DNA of 64,000 bases from the NCBI GenBank assembly GCA_029959085.1, contig JARWIR010000016.1, forward strand, positions 24,065,499-24,129,498. Reading direction: 5' to 3'. The notes under the pieces are model-generated. The model searched no databases. It was not told the DNA's origin and saw nothing but the letters and a program-made list of their open reading frames with translations. This DNA comes from Nemophila menziesii (lineage: Eukaryota; Streptophyta; Magnoliopsida; Boraginales; Hydrophyllaceae). A program made the position numbers and the translations under genes. How positions within the stretch are numbered: the stretch's first letter is position 1; each line of letters starts with the position of its first letter. This document shows, in pieces, positions 43,261 through 55,434 of this stretch.

Positions 43261-46200
43261 AAATAAACCGTGATCAGTTTTGTCAACACAGAAAATACCC
43301 CATTATTAATTTTTTTCTTCCACTTTCTCTCAAAAACCTAACACTTATTTTCTCAAATTTTTACTACTTGATTCTCTAAATCATCTAACACCATTCTTAG
43401 CTTCATATTCAAGTTTGTGCAAGGTTAATCCATATATTCTTCATTCCAATTCAAGGTATTTTTCATAGAATTCCACTTTTTCTTTTATTTTTTTGTTGTT
43501 GAATTTGATGGTTAATTGCATGATTTGATGTTTGATTAGGTTAATAAATAATTGTTACACCATTAACGGGTCCACATTGAAGGTGGGGTATGATCAATCT
43601 TCAATTTTCCCATTCAATTCAAGGTATTTTCAATAAAATTCATTTTTTTTTATAATTTGATTGTTTTGATTATAATTGATCATAATTAGGTGATCACATT
43701 GAATAAAATGTGATTAGGTTAATAACTACTTGATTCATTATTTTATGTTTGATTGATATTTTGTATTTCATGCAATTGTGTATTATTTTCCTATATATCT
43801 GTTTGTTGTTTATTTAGTTATATATGATTTATTTTTTCTATTTAATAGTTTGTAATTTTAATTCATTCAACGTGTTTTAATTTGTAATTTATTTTATTAA
43901 TTTGGGTTGTAATTTGTAATTAATTTTATTCATTTGGGTTGTAATTTGTAATTTGTAATTTATTTATCATTTGGGTTGTATTAATTATTTTATTTTATTT
44001 TCATATGCATGTAGTTGCTTAGCTATATCATATTCTTATTAAAAGATGTCTTCGGGTCTTGATAAGAGTTGGATCAAAGCCACCGATCTTCTGTCAAAAG
44101 AATATATTTATGGTGTAACAGATTTTATCGAGTTTGTCGCCAAACAAGATAGATATAATGACTACATCTTTTGCCCATGTACTCGATGTTCAAATAATCG
44201 TCGCTATCCATTAGAAACGGTTCAGGCTCACCTTTTAACTAGAGGGGTTATGTCCACGTATGAGGTATGGACAAAACACGGTGAAACACTAGACATTCGC
44301 GAAGAAACCGTGCCAAATCAAGAAAATGAAATGTTAAATGCATATGACGATTTGAGAAAGAGTTACGATGTTGGTGGACATTCGGGTGATACCGTGATGA
44401 TAGAAGCAAATCAACCAAGTTGTGGCATTTTTGACACTATGTTCGAGGAAATGGAGACCGAATTATATCATGGATCTACAGTGATGAGTTCCTTGAATTT
44501 CATTGCAAAGCTTATGCACATAAAGGTAAAAAACAAGTGGTCTAACACATATTTCACCGAGTTATTTGAACTGGTTGGGAGTGTTTTGCCCAAACCTAAC
44601 AATTTGCCTGGGTCTTACGAGGAATGCAACAAGAAGTTGAAAAGTATGGGTATGGGTTACAGTACTATTGATGTTATCTTGAATGATTGTTCCATTTTTT
44701 ACAAGGAGAATGAATCTCTCGACAAGTGTCTGGTATGTAGCGAGTCTAGATATGATCCGAAAAGGGTAAGAAAGTACCCCATAAAAAGCTTCGTTATTTT
44801 CCGATTGCCCCGAGGTTGCAGCGTCTATACGCATCGAAAAACACAGCCGAAGACATGATATGGCACCATACCAGAAAGAGTGCCGATCCAGATGTGTTGC
44901 GTCATCCGGTTGATGGTGATAGTTGGAAGAGATTTCCAGCACTACATCCCGAGTTTGCTAGCGAACCTCGTAATGTATATTTGGGTCTCGGTATCGATGG
45001 TTTCTGTCCTTTCTCTATGCAGAAAAACTCGTACATCATGTGGCCAGTTATATTAACTGTATACAACTTGCCACCGTGGGTATGCATTAAGGAAATCACA
45101 TTTCAGCTTTGTTTGTTGATTCCAGGTCCTCGTTCACCCGGTAAGGACATGGATGTATACCTCTGCCTTATGATAGTTGAGTTGGACGAGTTGTGGGATA
45201 AAGGAATTCGTACGTATGATGCCCATACGAAGCAAGAGTTTACGATGAAAGTTTGTTAGTTGTCCACGACTAATGATTACCCCGCTCGGTCATACACTTC
45301 AGGATGGTTGGGTCAAGGTTACTTAGCATGTCCAGAATGCATGGATTCTACTCCGTCGTTGAGGGTGAACAAAGGTATAGCATATTTTGATCATAGACTA
45401 TGGTTATCTACGAGACAGCAGCTCCGAAGAGACAACACTTTTTATCCCGGTGAAGAAATGAGGCCCTCCCCGGGGAAATATAGTCTAGCAGATATTCAAA
45501 CACAGCTAGATTGGTTTCCCATTGTGTTTCCTGGTAAACACAAGGATTTTGGGGACAAAGTGACAAAAAAACGGGTCCTTGGATGTTTAACTGGAAGAAG
45601 AAGAGTATCTTTTATCGCTTACCTTATTGGTCGGAAAATCTATTAAAACATAACATCGATGTTATGCATTGCGAGAAGAATGTTTGCGATAGCTTGCTCG
45701 GTACAGTTGTAGGACTTGATGGGAAACCCAACAAAGATAACGTGAAGGCGAGAATGGATCTTAAGGATATGAACATCAAGAAAGACTTGTGGTTGATAAC
45801 AAGAGGAGGTAAATCGGTGCTGAAGCGAGGAAAGTATACGTTGTCTACTGATAAGCAGAAATTATTTCTTGACTGGTTGAAGACACAAAAGTTTCCCGAT
45901 GGTTTCGCGTCTAGTTTGAGGAATAATGTACAAAGCGACACGGGTAAGGTTATTGGAATGAAATCCCATGACTGTCACATAATGATACAGTATTTTTTTG
46001 TGGCTAGTTTACCTAGACTTATAGAGGATAAAACAATTAGCGATGCGATTATTGGGTTGGCTAACGTGTTTAGAGTCGTTTGTAACAAGAATTTGAGTAG
46101 GAAAGAGTTGGAAGCCGGTAAGGCGGGAGTGGTCGAAGTGATGTGCAAACTAGAGTTGATTTTACCTCCCGCATTTTTTGATATAATGATCCACTTGGTG

Positions 46201-46735
46201 ATACACTTATACGACGAAGCATTATTAGGGGCTCCGGTTCAAATGCGTTGGATGTACCCATTTGAAAGGTATTTGAAAAAGTTAAAAGAGTATATTCGGA
46301 ACCCTGCTAGGCCAGAGGGTTATATTGTTGAAGAGACGTTGACTTTCATATCACGGTATCTTCGAGAAGAAAAAACAAAGTTCAATGATCCGGGTAGATA
46401 CAACGACCCACAGCCCAAACCGAAAGAGCTATCCGTTTTTAAGAGTCAGTGTACTCCCGTTGGTAAAAAAGAGTTTGGTCATTTACCACGTAAAATGAAG
46501 GATCAAATTAACTGGTACATTCTGAATAATTGCGACGAGATCGAATCATATTTGACGTAAGTAGACATAATTTATTATTTTCTCATTAATTTTTATTATT
46601 TTCTCATTAATTTTTATTATTTTCTTACAATTTAGAGAACACGAATCCACGCTATCAGGGACGGCTAAACCAGTGGAGGAGATGCACCGACAAACATTTA
46701 AGGAGTGGTTTTTGGAAAAGGTACGTAACCTTATT

Positions 46736-47335
46736 TGGAAACTTTCTTTATTTAGAAACTTATCTTATTGGTAGAGTTGCCTTATTTAGAAAATTTCCCT
46801 TTTTGGAAACTTTCCATATTTGGAAACTTGTCTTATTTGGAAACGTTATTGGGTTACAAACTTAACTTATTTGTAGACTTGTCTTATTTGGAAACTTTCT
46901 TTATTTAGAAACGTATCTTATTGGTAGAGTTTCCTTATTTAGAAACTTTCCATTTTTGGAAACTTTCCATATTTGGAAACTTGTCTTATTTGAAAACGTT
47001 ATTGGGTTACAAAATTAACTTATTTATAGACTTGTCTTATTTGGAAACTTTGTTTATTTAGAAACTTATCTTATTGGTAGAGTTGCCTTATTTAGAAACT
47101 TTCCCTTTTTGGAAACTTTCCATATTTGGAAACTTGTCTTATTTGGAAACGTTATTGGGTTACAAACTTAACTTATTTGTAGACTTGTCTTATTTGGAAA
47201 CGTTATTGGGTTACAAACTTAACTTATTTGTAGACTTGTCTTATTTGGAAACTTTCTTTATTTAGAAACTTATCTTATTGGTAGAGTTGCATTATTTAGA
47301 AACTTTCCCTTTTTGGAAACTTTCCATATATGACT
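46736..47335. repeat. ~153-bp minisatellite in a TNPD intron
   Basis: The landmark 'cttattggtagag' recurs at 46764, 46917, 47070 and 47274. Spacing is 153, 153 and 204 bp, the last including an extra ~51-bp subrepeat. Within units, GGAAAC/TAGAAAC motifs recur every ~15-25 bp. Confidence 0.85.
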
Positions 47336-48038
47336 ATTAACCAACTCTTTTTATGTTTGCTAGATTCATGCCATGCACGTTGCTAGTGATCCAATAGCTA
47401 CACCCGAGTTAGTGTCCTTGGCCAGCATGTCTTATGGTCTGGTACATATATACGATTCATGTATCGTGAATGGTGTTAAATGGGTTACGAGTGCAAAAGG
47501 AGAAAAAAGAGTGACTCAAGATTACGGAGTATCTGCGATGTATAATGATACCCCTTTTTACGGTGAATTGGTGAAAATTATAAAGGTTACGTTCAATGAT
47601 GGTTTCTGTTGTGTTGTTCACTTGTAAGTGGTATAATACATCGAAGGTAAGGAAAGATCACGGTGTAACCTTCATCAACACATCTACTTTTTGGTGGGAG
47701 ACAGAACCATACATCTTAGCAACTCAAGCCAAAAGGTGTTTTACGTTGACGAGATAAACACAAAGAAAACAATGAAAGGGTGGAAAGCCGTTTGGGAAAT
47801 CAACGATCGTCACGGGTGGAGCCCCAAGTTTTGGGGTGCAGAGTTAGTATCTGCTGATAACACGCATATCACGATTCCTTTGGTTAACACGGAAACTGAT
47901 TACTCTGAATTGGAGCACTTGGCAACTACCGAAGAGATCGTGTTTGACACGGAGACATTTTTCAGTGATTTGCATGTTGACTTAGTTTTTGATGAAAACG
48001 AGGAGATGATAGATGACACGTGGGAGGAATACAAAGAT

Positions 48039-49069
48039 CAGGGCCGGCCCGGGCCCAAGGCAGCCAAGGCGGTCGCCTTGGGCCCCACATATTTTAGGGC
48101 CCAAAAAATATATAATATGGATATATATATATCACGTACATTAGTAAAACACATAGAGTCTTGGTTCAGTGGTAATGCGTGTGTTTGTTGACGAACATGG
48201 TGCAAGTTCGAATCTCTTGTCTTGCATTTTGTTTTTCACTGAAAATCCTTGATGTTGTTAGTAGCTGCTAAGTTTATTTTCTTTTTTCTTTTTTTCCCAA
48301 CCGTAATTGCTAAGTGGAGAAAACCCATTTGTGCGTGATGTTTATCTTCTTTTCCCTTTTTTTAATCATAAAAAACCCTTGAGGTTAGTATCATTTAAAT
48401 TGGAACAAAAAAAAGTATCATTTAAAAATAATTTTTCTTCTATATACTTAGATATAATTTAGAATTAAATTATATCATTTTTATATAATAAAATAGTTGA
48501 TAAATAATTTTTTTATCTTTTATATAATTAATTATATAATTTTTTTTGCATATGTTAAGATTAAATTATATTATTTGTATACATTTACCACAAGTTTAAT
48601 TGAACCACTTCCGAAATACAAGCAAAATTTAAAAACAAAACTCAAAACGAAGAGTTATTGGGATTGGTTCGTTAAATAAAAAATTGCATTTCCTTAACAA
48701 TTATTCTATCAATTTATTATGATTCGCAAATGAGAATATGGTCATACTATTTTGTCGATTGATTAAAATATGATAGACGAACTTAAATACAAAATTTTAA
48801 TCAATAACTTTGTATCACAAAAAACACCGAAAATATTTAAATTCTAGATTTAGTAAAAAAAAAAAAAAAAAATTCAAACGCTTTTTATATAATTGTTTCA
48901 AATATAATATCTTGATTTTTGTAATAACTGTTTATTTCATGAATTTTATTAGTATATTTTTTATATATGATTTGTTAGGTCAAAATAGGATAATTCCTTT
49001 TTATTATATGGTAAAAAGGCCCGATTTTTTTTCTCGCCTTAGGTACCCAACACGCTCGGGCCGGCCCTG
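48039..49069. mobile_element. Non-autonomous hAT element nested in TNPD
   Basis: Inverted termini CAGGGCCGGCCC and GGGCCGGCCCTG with a perfect 8-bp target duplication acaaagat (48031-48038 and 49070-49077). 1,031 bp and no transposase. It contains a tRNA-like segment near 48158-48222. Confidence 0.95.
48158..48222 (+). other. tRNA-like / pol III box segment inside the hAT element
   Basis: 'tggttcagtggtaatg' (48162-48177) resembles a pol III A box and 'agttcgaatct' (48205-48215) a B box, about 30-40 bp apart. A short CAAG/CTTG pairing around the B box suggests a T-arm. The acceptor stem does not pair, so this is a SINE- or tRNA-derived relic, not a tRNA gene. Confidence 0.45.
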
Positions 49070-49289
49070 ACAAAGATGATGAACCTATTACGGTTAATAG
49101 GGATGGCGGATTCGAAACTGATTAGATATTTTATTTTTAAGCATTTTTTGTTTTAGTTTTAAATTTTCTTAGTATGATTTTGATTTTATGGTTATTCAAA
49201 TGTTACAAAATTATTTATGATTGTGTCTAATTTTGTTTAGTATAATTTTTATCAACCAAATCAAAAGAAAAGAAAAGAAAAGGAAAAAA

Positions 49290-49425
49290 AAATTAGCGAC
49301 GAGATTTAAATGAAGAACTCGTCGCTAAGTGTTTACTACGAGTTCTTAGTAAGAACTCGTCGCTAATTTCTTAGCGACGACATTCAAAGCACTTAGCGAC
49401 GAGGGACCTCGTCGCTAATAACTCC
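49290..49425. promoter_or_regulatory. Internal TTAGCGACGA array between TNPD and the TNPA-like gene
   Basis: At least five TTAGCGACGA or TCGTCGCTAA cores in both orientations, the same motif as in the element ends. It lies directly upstream of what looks like the promoter and leader of the TNPA-like gene (CAAT-like 'gattggtcaatttggg' at ~49433, then a leader with a donor 'acaag|gtaaaa' at ~49570). Confidence 0.7.
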
Positions 49426-50804
49426 CAAATTTTTGATTGGTCAATTTGGGCGGTCAGAATTCCCGCCCATTCGAATTCTTCTCCACTAAAATCAAATCCG
49501 CCCCAACTCACTCCCCCTCCATTTCTGAGATTAATCCAAGGATTTTCGAAGCTCAATCCAACACTAACAAGGTAAAATCATACTCCAATTCCTTTTTTTT
49601 TTTCAATTTTTGATTACTTTATAAATTCTAATCTTCCATTTTCTTTCTTGTTTTTGATAATCATGGCTTGGCATGGCTTCATCATCGATTAATGATCACT
49701 TCCAACGTAAAAGGGTGCAACTTTCATCGCTTTTCATTAAGTTTATGCAATTAATTTTTTTTTTCATTTTTGATTGAAACTTTAAGTGTTTGTAACTAGT
49801 TTTTTATGAATTCCGAGATGTTTATGGACTTTTCTGGACTATTTAGTACTTTTATTGTGTATATAACATGATTAATAATTAATTTTTAGGGTTTTAGATA
49901 TTGAAATTAATTTTTTTCTATTTTTGATTGAAAAAATTGTGATTAAATGTTAATTTTGATCAATTCCGAAATGTTTATGTTGTTTTCTGGATGATTTGGT
50001 AGGTTTATTGTGTGCATAACATATAAAATAAGAGATTTAAGAATTTTTGGTTGAAGAAATTAATTGTTTTCTATTTTTTTATTGAAAAAATTGTTATTAA
50101 ATATTGTTTTTTATGAATTCCGAATTATATGTTTGTTTTTCTGGATGTATTGGTATTTATTTTGTATATATAGCATTTCTAAAAATGTTTTTGTGATTTT
50201 TTAACATTTTTTGATGGAAAAAATGATTTAAATATTTTTTAAACATTTTTTGATGCAAAAAATGATTTTAAATATGTTTTTTTAATTAATCCTAATTTTT
50301 GATATTTTAAAATAAAAATTTAATAATAATGATATGATATTTTTTTTAAATAGAAAACAATTTAGGAATAAAATTGTAAAATAAATTAATTTTTATTGTT
50401 ATTAGAATTATTTGTTAAAAAAATTTATTTAGTATCCTTAATAAGGAAAGTTTCTATTTTAGGAAACTTTCCATTTTAGGAAAGTTTCTATTTTTAGAAA
50501 CTTTAATTTTTAGAAAATTTTCCTTTTTAGGAAACTTCCCTAAAAAGTAAAGTTTCTAAAAATAGAAACTTTCCTAAAATAGAGACTTTACTATTTTGTG
50601 AACTAACTTGTTGTTTTTGGATACAGATTCCCTTGGGATTGGATTAATATTATTTTTATTTTGTTTTATTATATATCTATTATTTGTAATAATTTATTTA
50701 ATTTATTCGATTGGTTTGTAATAAGTTATTTAATTTATTCGATTGGTTTGTAATAATTTATTTTATTTATTCTATTAGTTTGTAATATTTTATTTAATTT
50801 TTAG

Positions 50805-53800
50805 ATGGCTGATGTAATGATGGGAAGAGGACATGACGGTGATGGAGACGGTCGGGGTCCTAATAGGAATCTGGATCACACTTTATCCACCTGTGCGGGC
50901 TCTTCTGGTAATTAATATATTTAAATTTAAAATTAATTCAACTTATTTTAAACCATAGGATCACGTAAAAGAAAATCTCGTGGAATAAATGCCCTAAAGA
51001 CAGCCCTAGAAGCCCTAGAGAAACACGGTTACCCATGCTTGTCGAATTTTGCATGCTAGACGAGACTTGGAACCCAATTGGAGAATATGGTCACCACGTC
51101 TCACAGTTTATAGGGGCGACTGTCCGAGAGAATATCCCGCCTTGCTACAGGACCTGGAAGGAGGAGCCTGACGGGATGAAAGCTACTATTATGGACCGAC
51201 TTAAGCAATTTTTCGACCTCGATCAATGGCGTACCAGGTCTGACTGGCCCGACATCCAAAAGCACTTGAACAAGACCCAGTCAACTAGGTATAGGGCGTG
51301 GAAGGGGGACTTGAAGAAGTACTATTATAAGAAGAAAACACCACCTGATGTTAATCCAGAAATTTGGAGGAGGAGTTGTAAGATGTTGGTGGTCCTTTGT
51401 GTGTTCTAAAATAAATGCAAAAGTAATCGAACCACAACCGCAAGTGTACGGTTGTCCCAAGTAGTAATAAGTGATTCTAGGATCGTTCGCAGGGACGGTT
51501 TGGTTAACTACAATGCTTATCGAATAATGAATGGTTGCACTTAGGAAAGTAAATAAAGATATAATGATTGATTGTTTGTTTTTATTAATTCTAAGTAATG
51601 AAAGACTAAATTAAATACTAAAAGGCAAGTATAAGTGTGAAACGCAAATATGAGAAGGTAGCACTTGAGAACGCAAGGGATCCTCCTAATCCTATTTCAT
51701 AACCTATGCTGTTTAAGGGTTAAATTGGTCAATTACAATGGTCGGGATTCTAAATTCCTTATACCCCCGTCAGGGTGGATATAAGGCTATCCTAGAGTGT
51801 CACTAGTCCCGTCAGGGTAAATATGATCCACTTTTAGATGATTAAGTTAATTACCACATTGGCCCTAAAATTAGTTAAGTTCGTCAGAATCAATAGCTTC
51901 TATTTTAGTTTAATAAAATATTTCCGTACCTAAACCCTCCGTCAGGATGATCCACACGCCACATATGTGGAATAACCTAGATACTAACACCTGTTCTTAG
52001 TTAGCTACTCAACCCAATTTAATTTAATTTAACATAAACCCAAATTCAGACATAGAAATTCAATAGAATTGGGATTCACCCATAAAGCATTCTCAAGTAC
52101 TAATAAAGAATTAACTCATGCTAATTAAAAAGTAAACTAAATTAAAAGAAATGGAATTCATAATGTATTACAGAATTAAAAATAAAGAAAACATAATTTC
52201 CGGAATTGGATTTGGCTGAGAATGGAGATATAGACCCTCTCCAGCTCTACAGCTTCTTCTTTCTTCCTTCTGCTGCTTCTCTCTAATGTTTTAATTTGTA
52301 AAAAGTGAATTCTATTGAAAATAGAAGTCAAGGGCTCCTTTTATAAGTGGAAAAACGGATTAGGGCTTGGACTTAAGAATAAATCACTAATTAAATATTC
52401 AAGACAATTTCTAAGCCCAAAATCCCGTAACTGCTGCACCACCTTCACTAAAACGGCTCTAGCCGATTCGTTATAACTCCGATTGACCTGAAATCACTTG
52501 TTAAATTTCCGTAACGCGATAAGGAACGTTTTCTCTTCAAGGGTCAGCGACTAAATCATCTCTTAAGTGTCTTGAAATCAGAAATCGTTGGCCTGTTTTC
52601 CAGATTTGCAGCTCCAAAATCAAATTCCTTCGGGATTTATCTTCAAGTATTGACTCCATATCACGATCTTTGAGTCTCTTCTCGGATTCTATTCCTAGCT
52701 AATATTTAAAACCTACAAACTTTTCACTAAAATACACAAGATTACGCGCAAAAGTTTAATAAATCAAAAATACTAGAAATAAAATAGGAATTCCGGATTA
52801 TTGCATTTTTAACTCAAAAGTCTATCAAAATATTCAATTAAACATAAAAATTGATGTCTCCTAAGGGTCGAAAATAAGAAAAATTAGGGAGACATCAGAT
52901 ATGGGACCACAAAGACACTCAGGTAGAAATTTTTATTTTTGTAAAAAAAACAATTATTTAACCTTTTTGAAACATATTGAAACAGAACCAGGCAAAGTCT
53001 AACAAGGAGAATAGGCAGAAACGGAAAAAATCAGGCAAGGCTGGTTCGAGAAACTATTCACAGACCCGAGAGGTCATTCATAAGGTATATTTTTAGATTT
53101 TCAAAAATTAAATTACTTATTTTAATTAATTAATTATTAATATATTTTGTTTAAAATATTATTATACAGGGGAAGCTGAAGAAGAAGACTAAAGAGCCGT
53201 TAAACTGTTTTGACGAGTCTACCCAGCAGGAGAGAGAACTCCCTAATCTTGGGGTTTTTTTCGAGTATATGAATTATGACTCGGACAAAGACGAGTGGAG
53301 AAACCCGGATTCAGGAGTGTAATGTGAGTTTTATTTTCTTTTATTATTAAATTCATTAAACTATTACTTAAATCTTACTATTTTAGGAAAGTTACTATTC
53401 TAGGGAACTTTCTATTTTTGGAAAGTTTCCTTATTTAGAATTTTTCCTAAAATAGTAACTTTCCTTATTTAAACTTTTAATTTGACCTTTTTAAATACTT
53501 ATTAATTAACTTTTCATGACTTGTAACAGGACGTGTATAGGGAGAAGCTCAAGGAGATTGTTTGCGAGAAAGGGGCAGGGTCATCTGGTGGGACCGCCCC
53601 TGATGTGCCGCTTAAGGATCAAATAGACGCCATGAAAGAAGCCCTTGAACAAGTCATGGGCCCTCCGAAGACGGCTTGGGTGACCGGATTCGGACAGGTC
53701 CTTAAGAAGGCTCGTCTCTCCCAGCCGGATCCAGAAGTTAAGCGAAATTCGAAGAGGCTAGACGCGATGATGACGGCGATGAACGAGCTCCGCGCGCTTC

Positions 53801-54003
53801 AAGGTCTCCCTCCTATTGAGCCTACCCCTTCAGCGACTCCTTCCTCGGCTATTTCTTCGACTGGTGGTCGCTATTCGATGAGCGTGCTTGACACAGCTAT
53901 GGCGGCGTTGAATGATTTGAGGGCCTATCAAGGACTTGGACCTATGCCCCCGAATCCCCGAGAGGAGATGGAGATGATGATGATGATGAGGACGAGGGTG
54001 TAG
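50805..54003 (+). pseudogene. TNPA-like (Transposase_24) gene of CACTA A, broken
   Basis: Exons inferred from splice sites and from comparison with copy B: 50805-50907, 50959-52922 (containing the solo LTR 51387-52897), 52986-53084, 53170-53333 and 53530-54003. The product resembles the plant Ptta/En/Spm Transposase_24 family: a central 'CYRTWKEEPDGMK…WPDIQKHL' region, the typical 'KENRQKRKKSGKAGSRNYSQ' exon, and a Pro/Ser-rich tail ending in a Met run. A 1-bp deletion near 51033 shifts the frame, and the LTR splits exon 2. The fourth exon lacks the 'DYKECN' end seen in copy B. Confidence 0.82.
51387..52897 (-). mobile_element. Solo LTR inserted in the TNPA-like gene
   Basis: Bounded by TG…CA (TGGTGGTCC at left, GGAGACATCA at right) with flanks gatgt (51382-51386) and gatat (52898-52902), a 5-bp duplication with one change. 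Copy B has the uninterrupted site (…aagatgtgggacc… near 61465). No internal domain or second LTR. Minus-strand LTR sense by comparison with the other copies. Confidence 0.9.
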
Positions 54004-54359
54004 ATTTATAAGCTTTTTAAATTATATTATATTTTGGTGTATTTTGACTACTTTAAATGTTTGTTTGACTTTTGTTTGCCTTTGGTTGACTTTATTTGAC
54101 TTTATTTACGGTTTTTGGAATTAATATGAATTAAGTTTTGCTTTTGGTTAATATATGTGATTTTTAATTATTTATTATATATATTTGATTAAATATTCAA
54201 ATAAAAAGAAATTTATAAAAAAAATTTAAAATATATATAAATTTGAAAATTTAAAAAAAAATTCAAAATAAAAAAAATTAATTAAATTTAAAAATACGAA
54301 TAAAAAATTATTAAAAAATCAATTTTTTAATTCAGAATTCGAAATTTAAAAAAAATCAT

Positions 54360-54680
54360 GTTAGCGACAAATAAGTCGTCGCTAGTCCAAGATGCATTTC
54401 GTTGAAAATATTTTGGACAATTAACGACGACAAAATAGGGACGAGGCATGTCGTCTTTGTATTTAGTAATAGCGACGAGGTTTAAGTTCAACATATTAGC
54501 GACGAACAGGTTGTCGCAAGAAGGTCTCTCAATTTGGCGGCGAATCAACTCTTTTTCGTCGCGAAGTCTGAAGATTAGCTACGACTTTCTAGCGACGAAA
54601 ACTTAGCGATGAGTAGTAGTCGTTAATTAACTTTAGCGACGACTTTCTGCGTTTAGCGACGAACGCGGGTCTCCGCTAAA
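54360..54680. promoter_or_regulatory. Right subterminal repeat array of CACTA A
   Basis: TTAGCGACGA-type motifs in both orientations up to the right terminus; a nearly identical array lies at 62960-63275. Confidence 0.75.
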
Positions 54681-55343
54681 AGTCCGATATGTAGTAGTGT
54701 ATTGACGAATGTATTGTGCGTTTTTACAAATGAGTTTGAGATAAATATTATTAATTTTTGGATGATTTTTTGTTTAGTTTATCTTTATAAATCTGCTTTA
54801 TTTTTTGAGTATTTTTGGGCATGATTTGTGTTATAATTTTTATTTATATATATTCGTAACTTTTTGGTGTACTTTTTGTATGATTTCTTTTATTTTAGTA
54901 AATTACACAATAGAGGCAAATAAGATTTTTTTTTTATTATAATGGGGTATATTCTTTACACAAAATTATTTGGGATATGAATATTTTGTCTCAATCACCC
55001 ATAAATTAAATAACTTTAGTCAAACTATATAAACTAAAATTTTAATTATTATGTATTTGAGCTCTCGTATAACTTTGTATATAATTTGAATATTCAAACC
55101 CCAAAAATAGAAAATATAGAAAGCAGACGATGTGCTTTATCTTTGCCATATAAATGAATGTGCTTTATCTTTGCCATATAAATGAGAAAATAACTAAATA
55201 TTAGAAAACATACGAATGCATATAATGAAAATGTTTATTTTTTGATTTGATATATATGCAAATATACCATTAATTTAATTAAACGTTTCTATTTTTAACT
55301 TATAGCAATTTGTTATTATTTCCTTTTCTAACTTTCATTATTC

Positions 55344-55350
55344 TATATAT
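55344..55350 (+). promoter_or_regulatory. TATA box of defensin gene 3
   Basis: tatatat lies 91 bp upstream of the ATG, in a block conserved with defensin gene 1 and with the right end of the window. A 31-bp direct duplication (…tgctttatctttgccatata…) lies further up at ~55132-55193. Confidence 0.5.
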
Positions 55351-55434
55351 TGGCGTATACCAGTGAAGAGTAGATTGTAACAACCAAAAGAAAAAAAAAG
55401 TGAAAAGAGTAGAAAACATAACAAAAGAACTAAG

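Larger units (their letters stand above)
44046..49124 (+). pseudogene. TNPD-type CACTA transposase, broken
   Basis: Domain order is intact: transposase-associated N-terminus (LDKSWIKATDL…FCPCTRCSNNR, 44046-44300), TNP2/Transposase_21 (PRLQRLYASKNTAED, WHH, WLGQGYLACPECM, then LLKHNIDVMHCEKNVCDSLL, 44500-45900), DUF4218 (VIHLYDEALLGAPVQMRWMY, 46190-46560), a short exon at 46636-46719, and DUF4216 (DSCIVNGVKW…FYGELVKI, then KVFYVDE, 47365-48038). A 1-bp shift near 44775, a TAG at 45257-45259, another shift in an A-run near 45563 and a break near 47625 inactivate it. An hAT element splits the last exon; after removing it the frame runs on to TAG at 49122-49124. The intron 46720-47360 is a minisatellite. 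Confidence 0.88.
42923..54699 (+). mobile_element. CACTA (En/Spm) transposon, full-length but decayed
   Basis: Termini CACTACTACAGTTCGGGTTTTTAG and, inverted at the right, CACTACTACATATCGGACTTTTAG bound an 11.8-kb element. TTAGCGACGA-type subterminal repeats fill 42940-43260 and 54360-54680. It contains a TNPD-type transposase pseudogene (44046-49124) and a Transposase_24/TNPA-like pseudogene (50805-54003). The flanking trinucleotides are tta and tat, so the expected 3-bp target duplication is not intact. An hAT element (48039-49069) and a solo LTR (51387-52897) are nested inside. Confidence 0.93.
42868..55405. repeat. Segmental duplication unit A (CACTA element plus flanks)
   Basis: Both the left flank (42868-42922) and the right flank (54700-55405) of the CACTA element match the flanks of the second CACTA copy (60196-60253 and 63295-64000). 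The repeats therefore arose by duplication of the locus, not by two insertions. Confidence 0.85.

Noticed and set aside
44562..44942. Minus-strand open frame of 126 residues
   Set aside because: Antisense of the TNPD transposase coding region; the plus strand has the conserved domain.
46736..47335. CRISPR-like array of regular repeats
   Set aside because: Plant nuclear context, contiguous repeats without unique spacers, inside a transposase intron. It is a minisatellite.
48158..48222. tRNA gene
   Set aside because: A- and B-box-like motifs are present, but I cannot pair an acceptor stem or an anticodon arm. Kept only as a tRNA-like segment.
53530..54003. Stand-alone host gene encoding a 156-residue protein
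   Set aside because: It is the last exon of the TNPA-like gene inside the CACTA element, preceded by a splice acceptor, and is repeated at 62129-62611.
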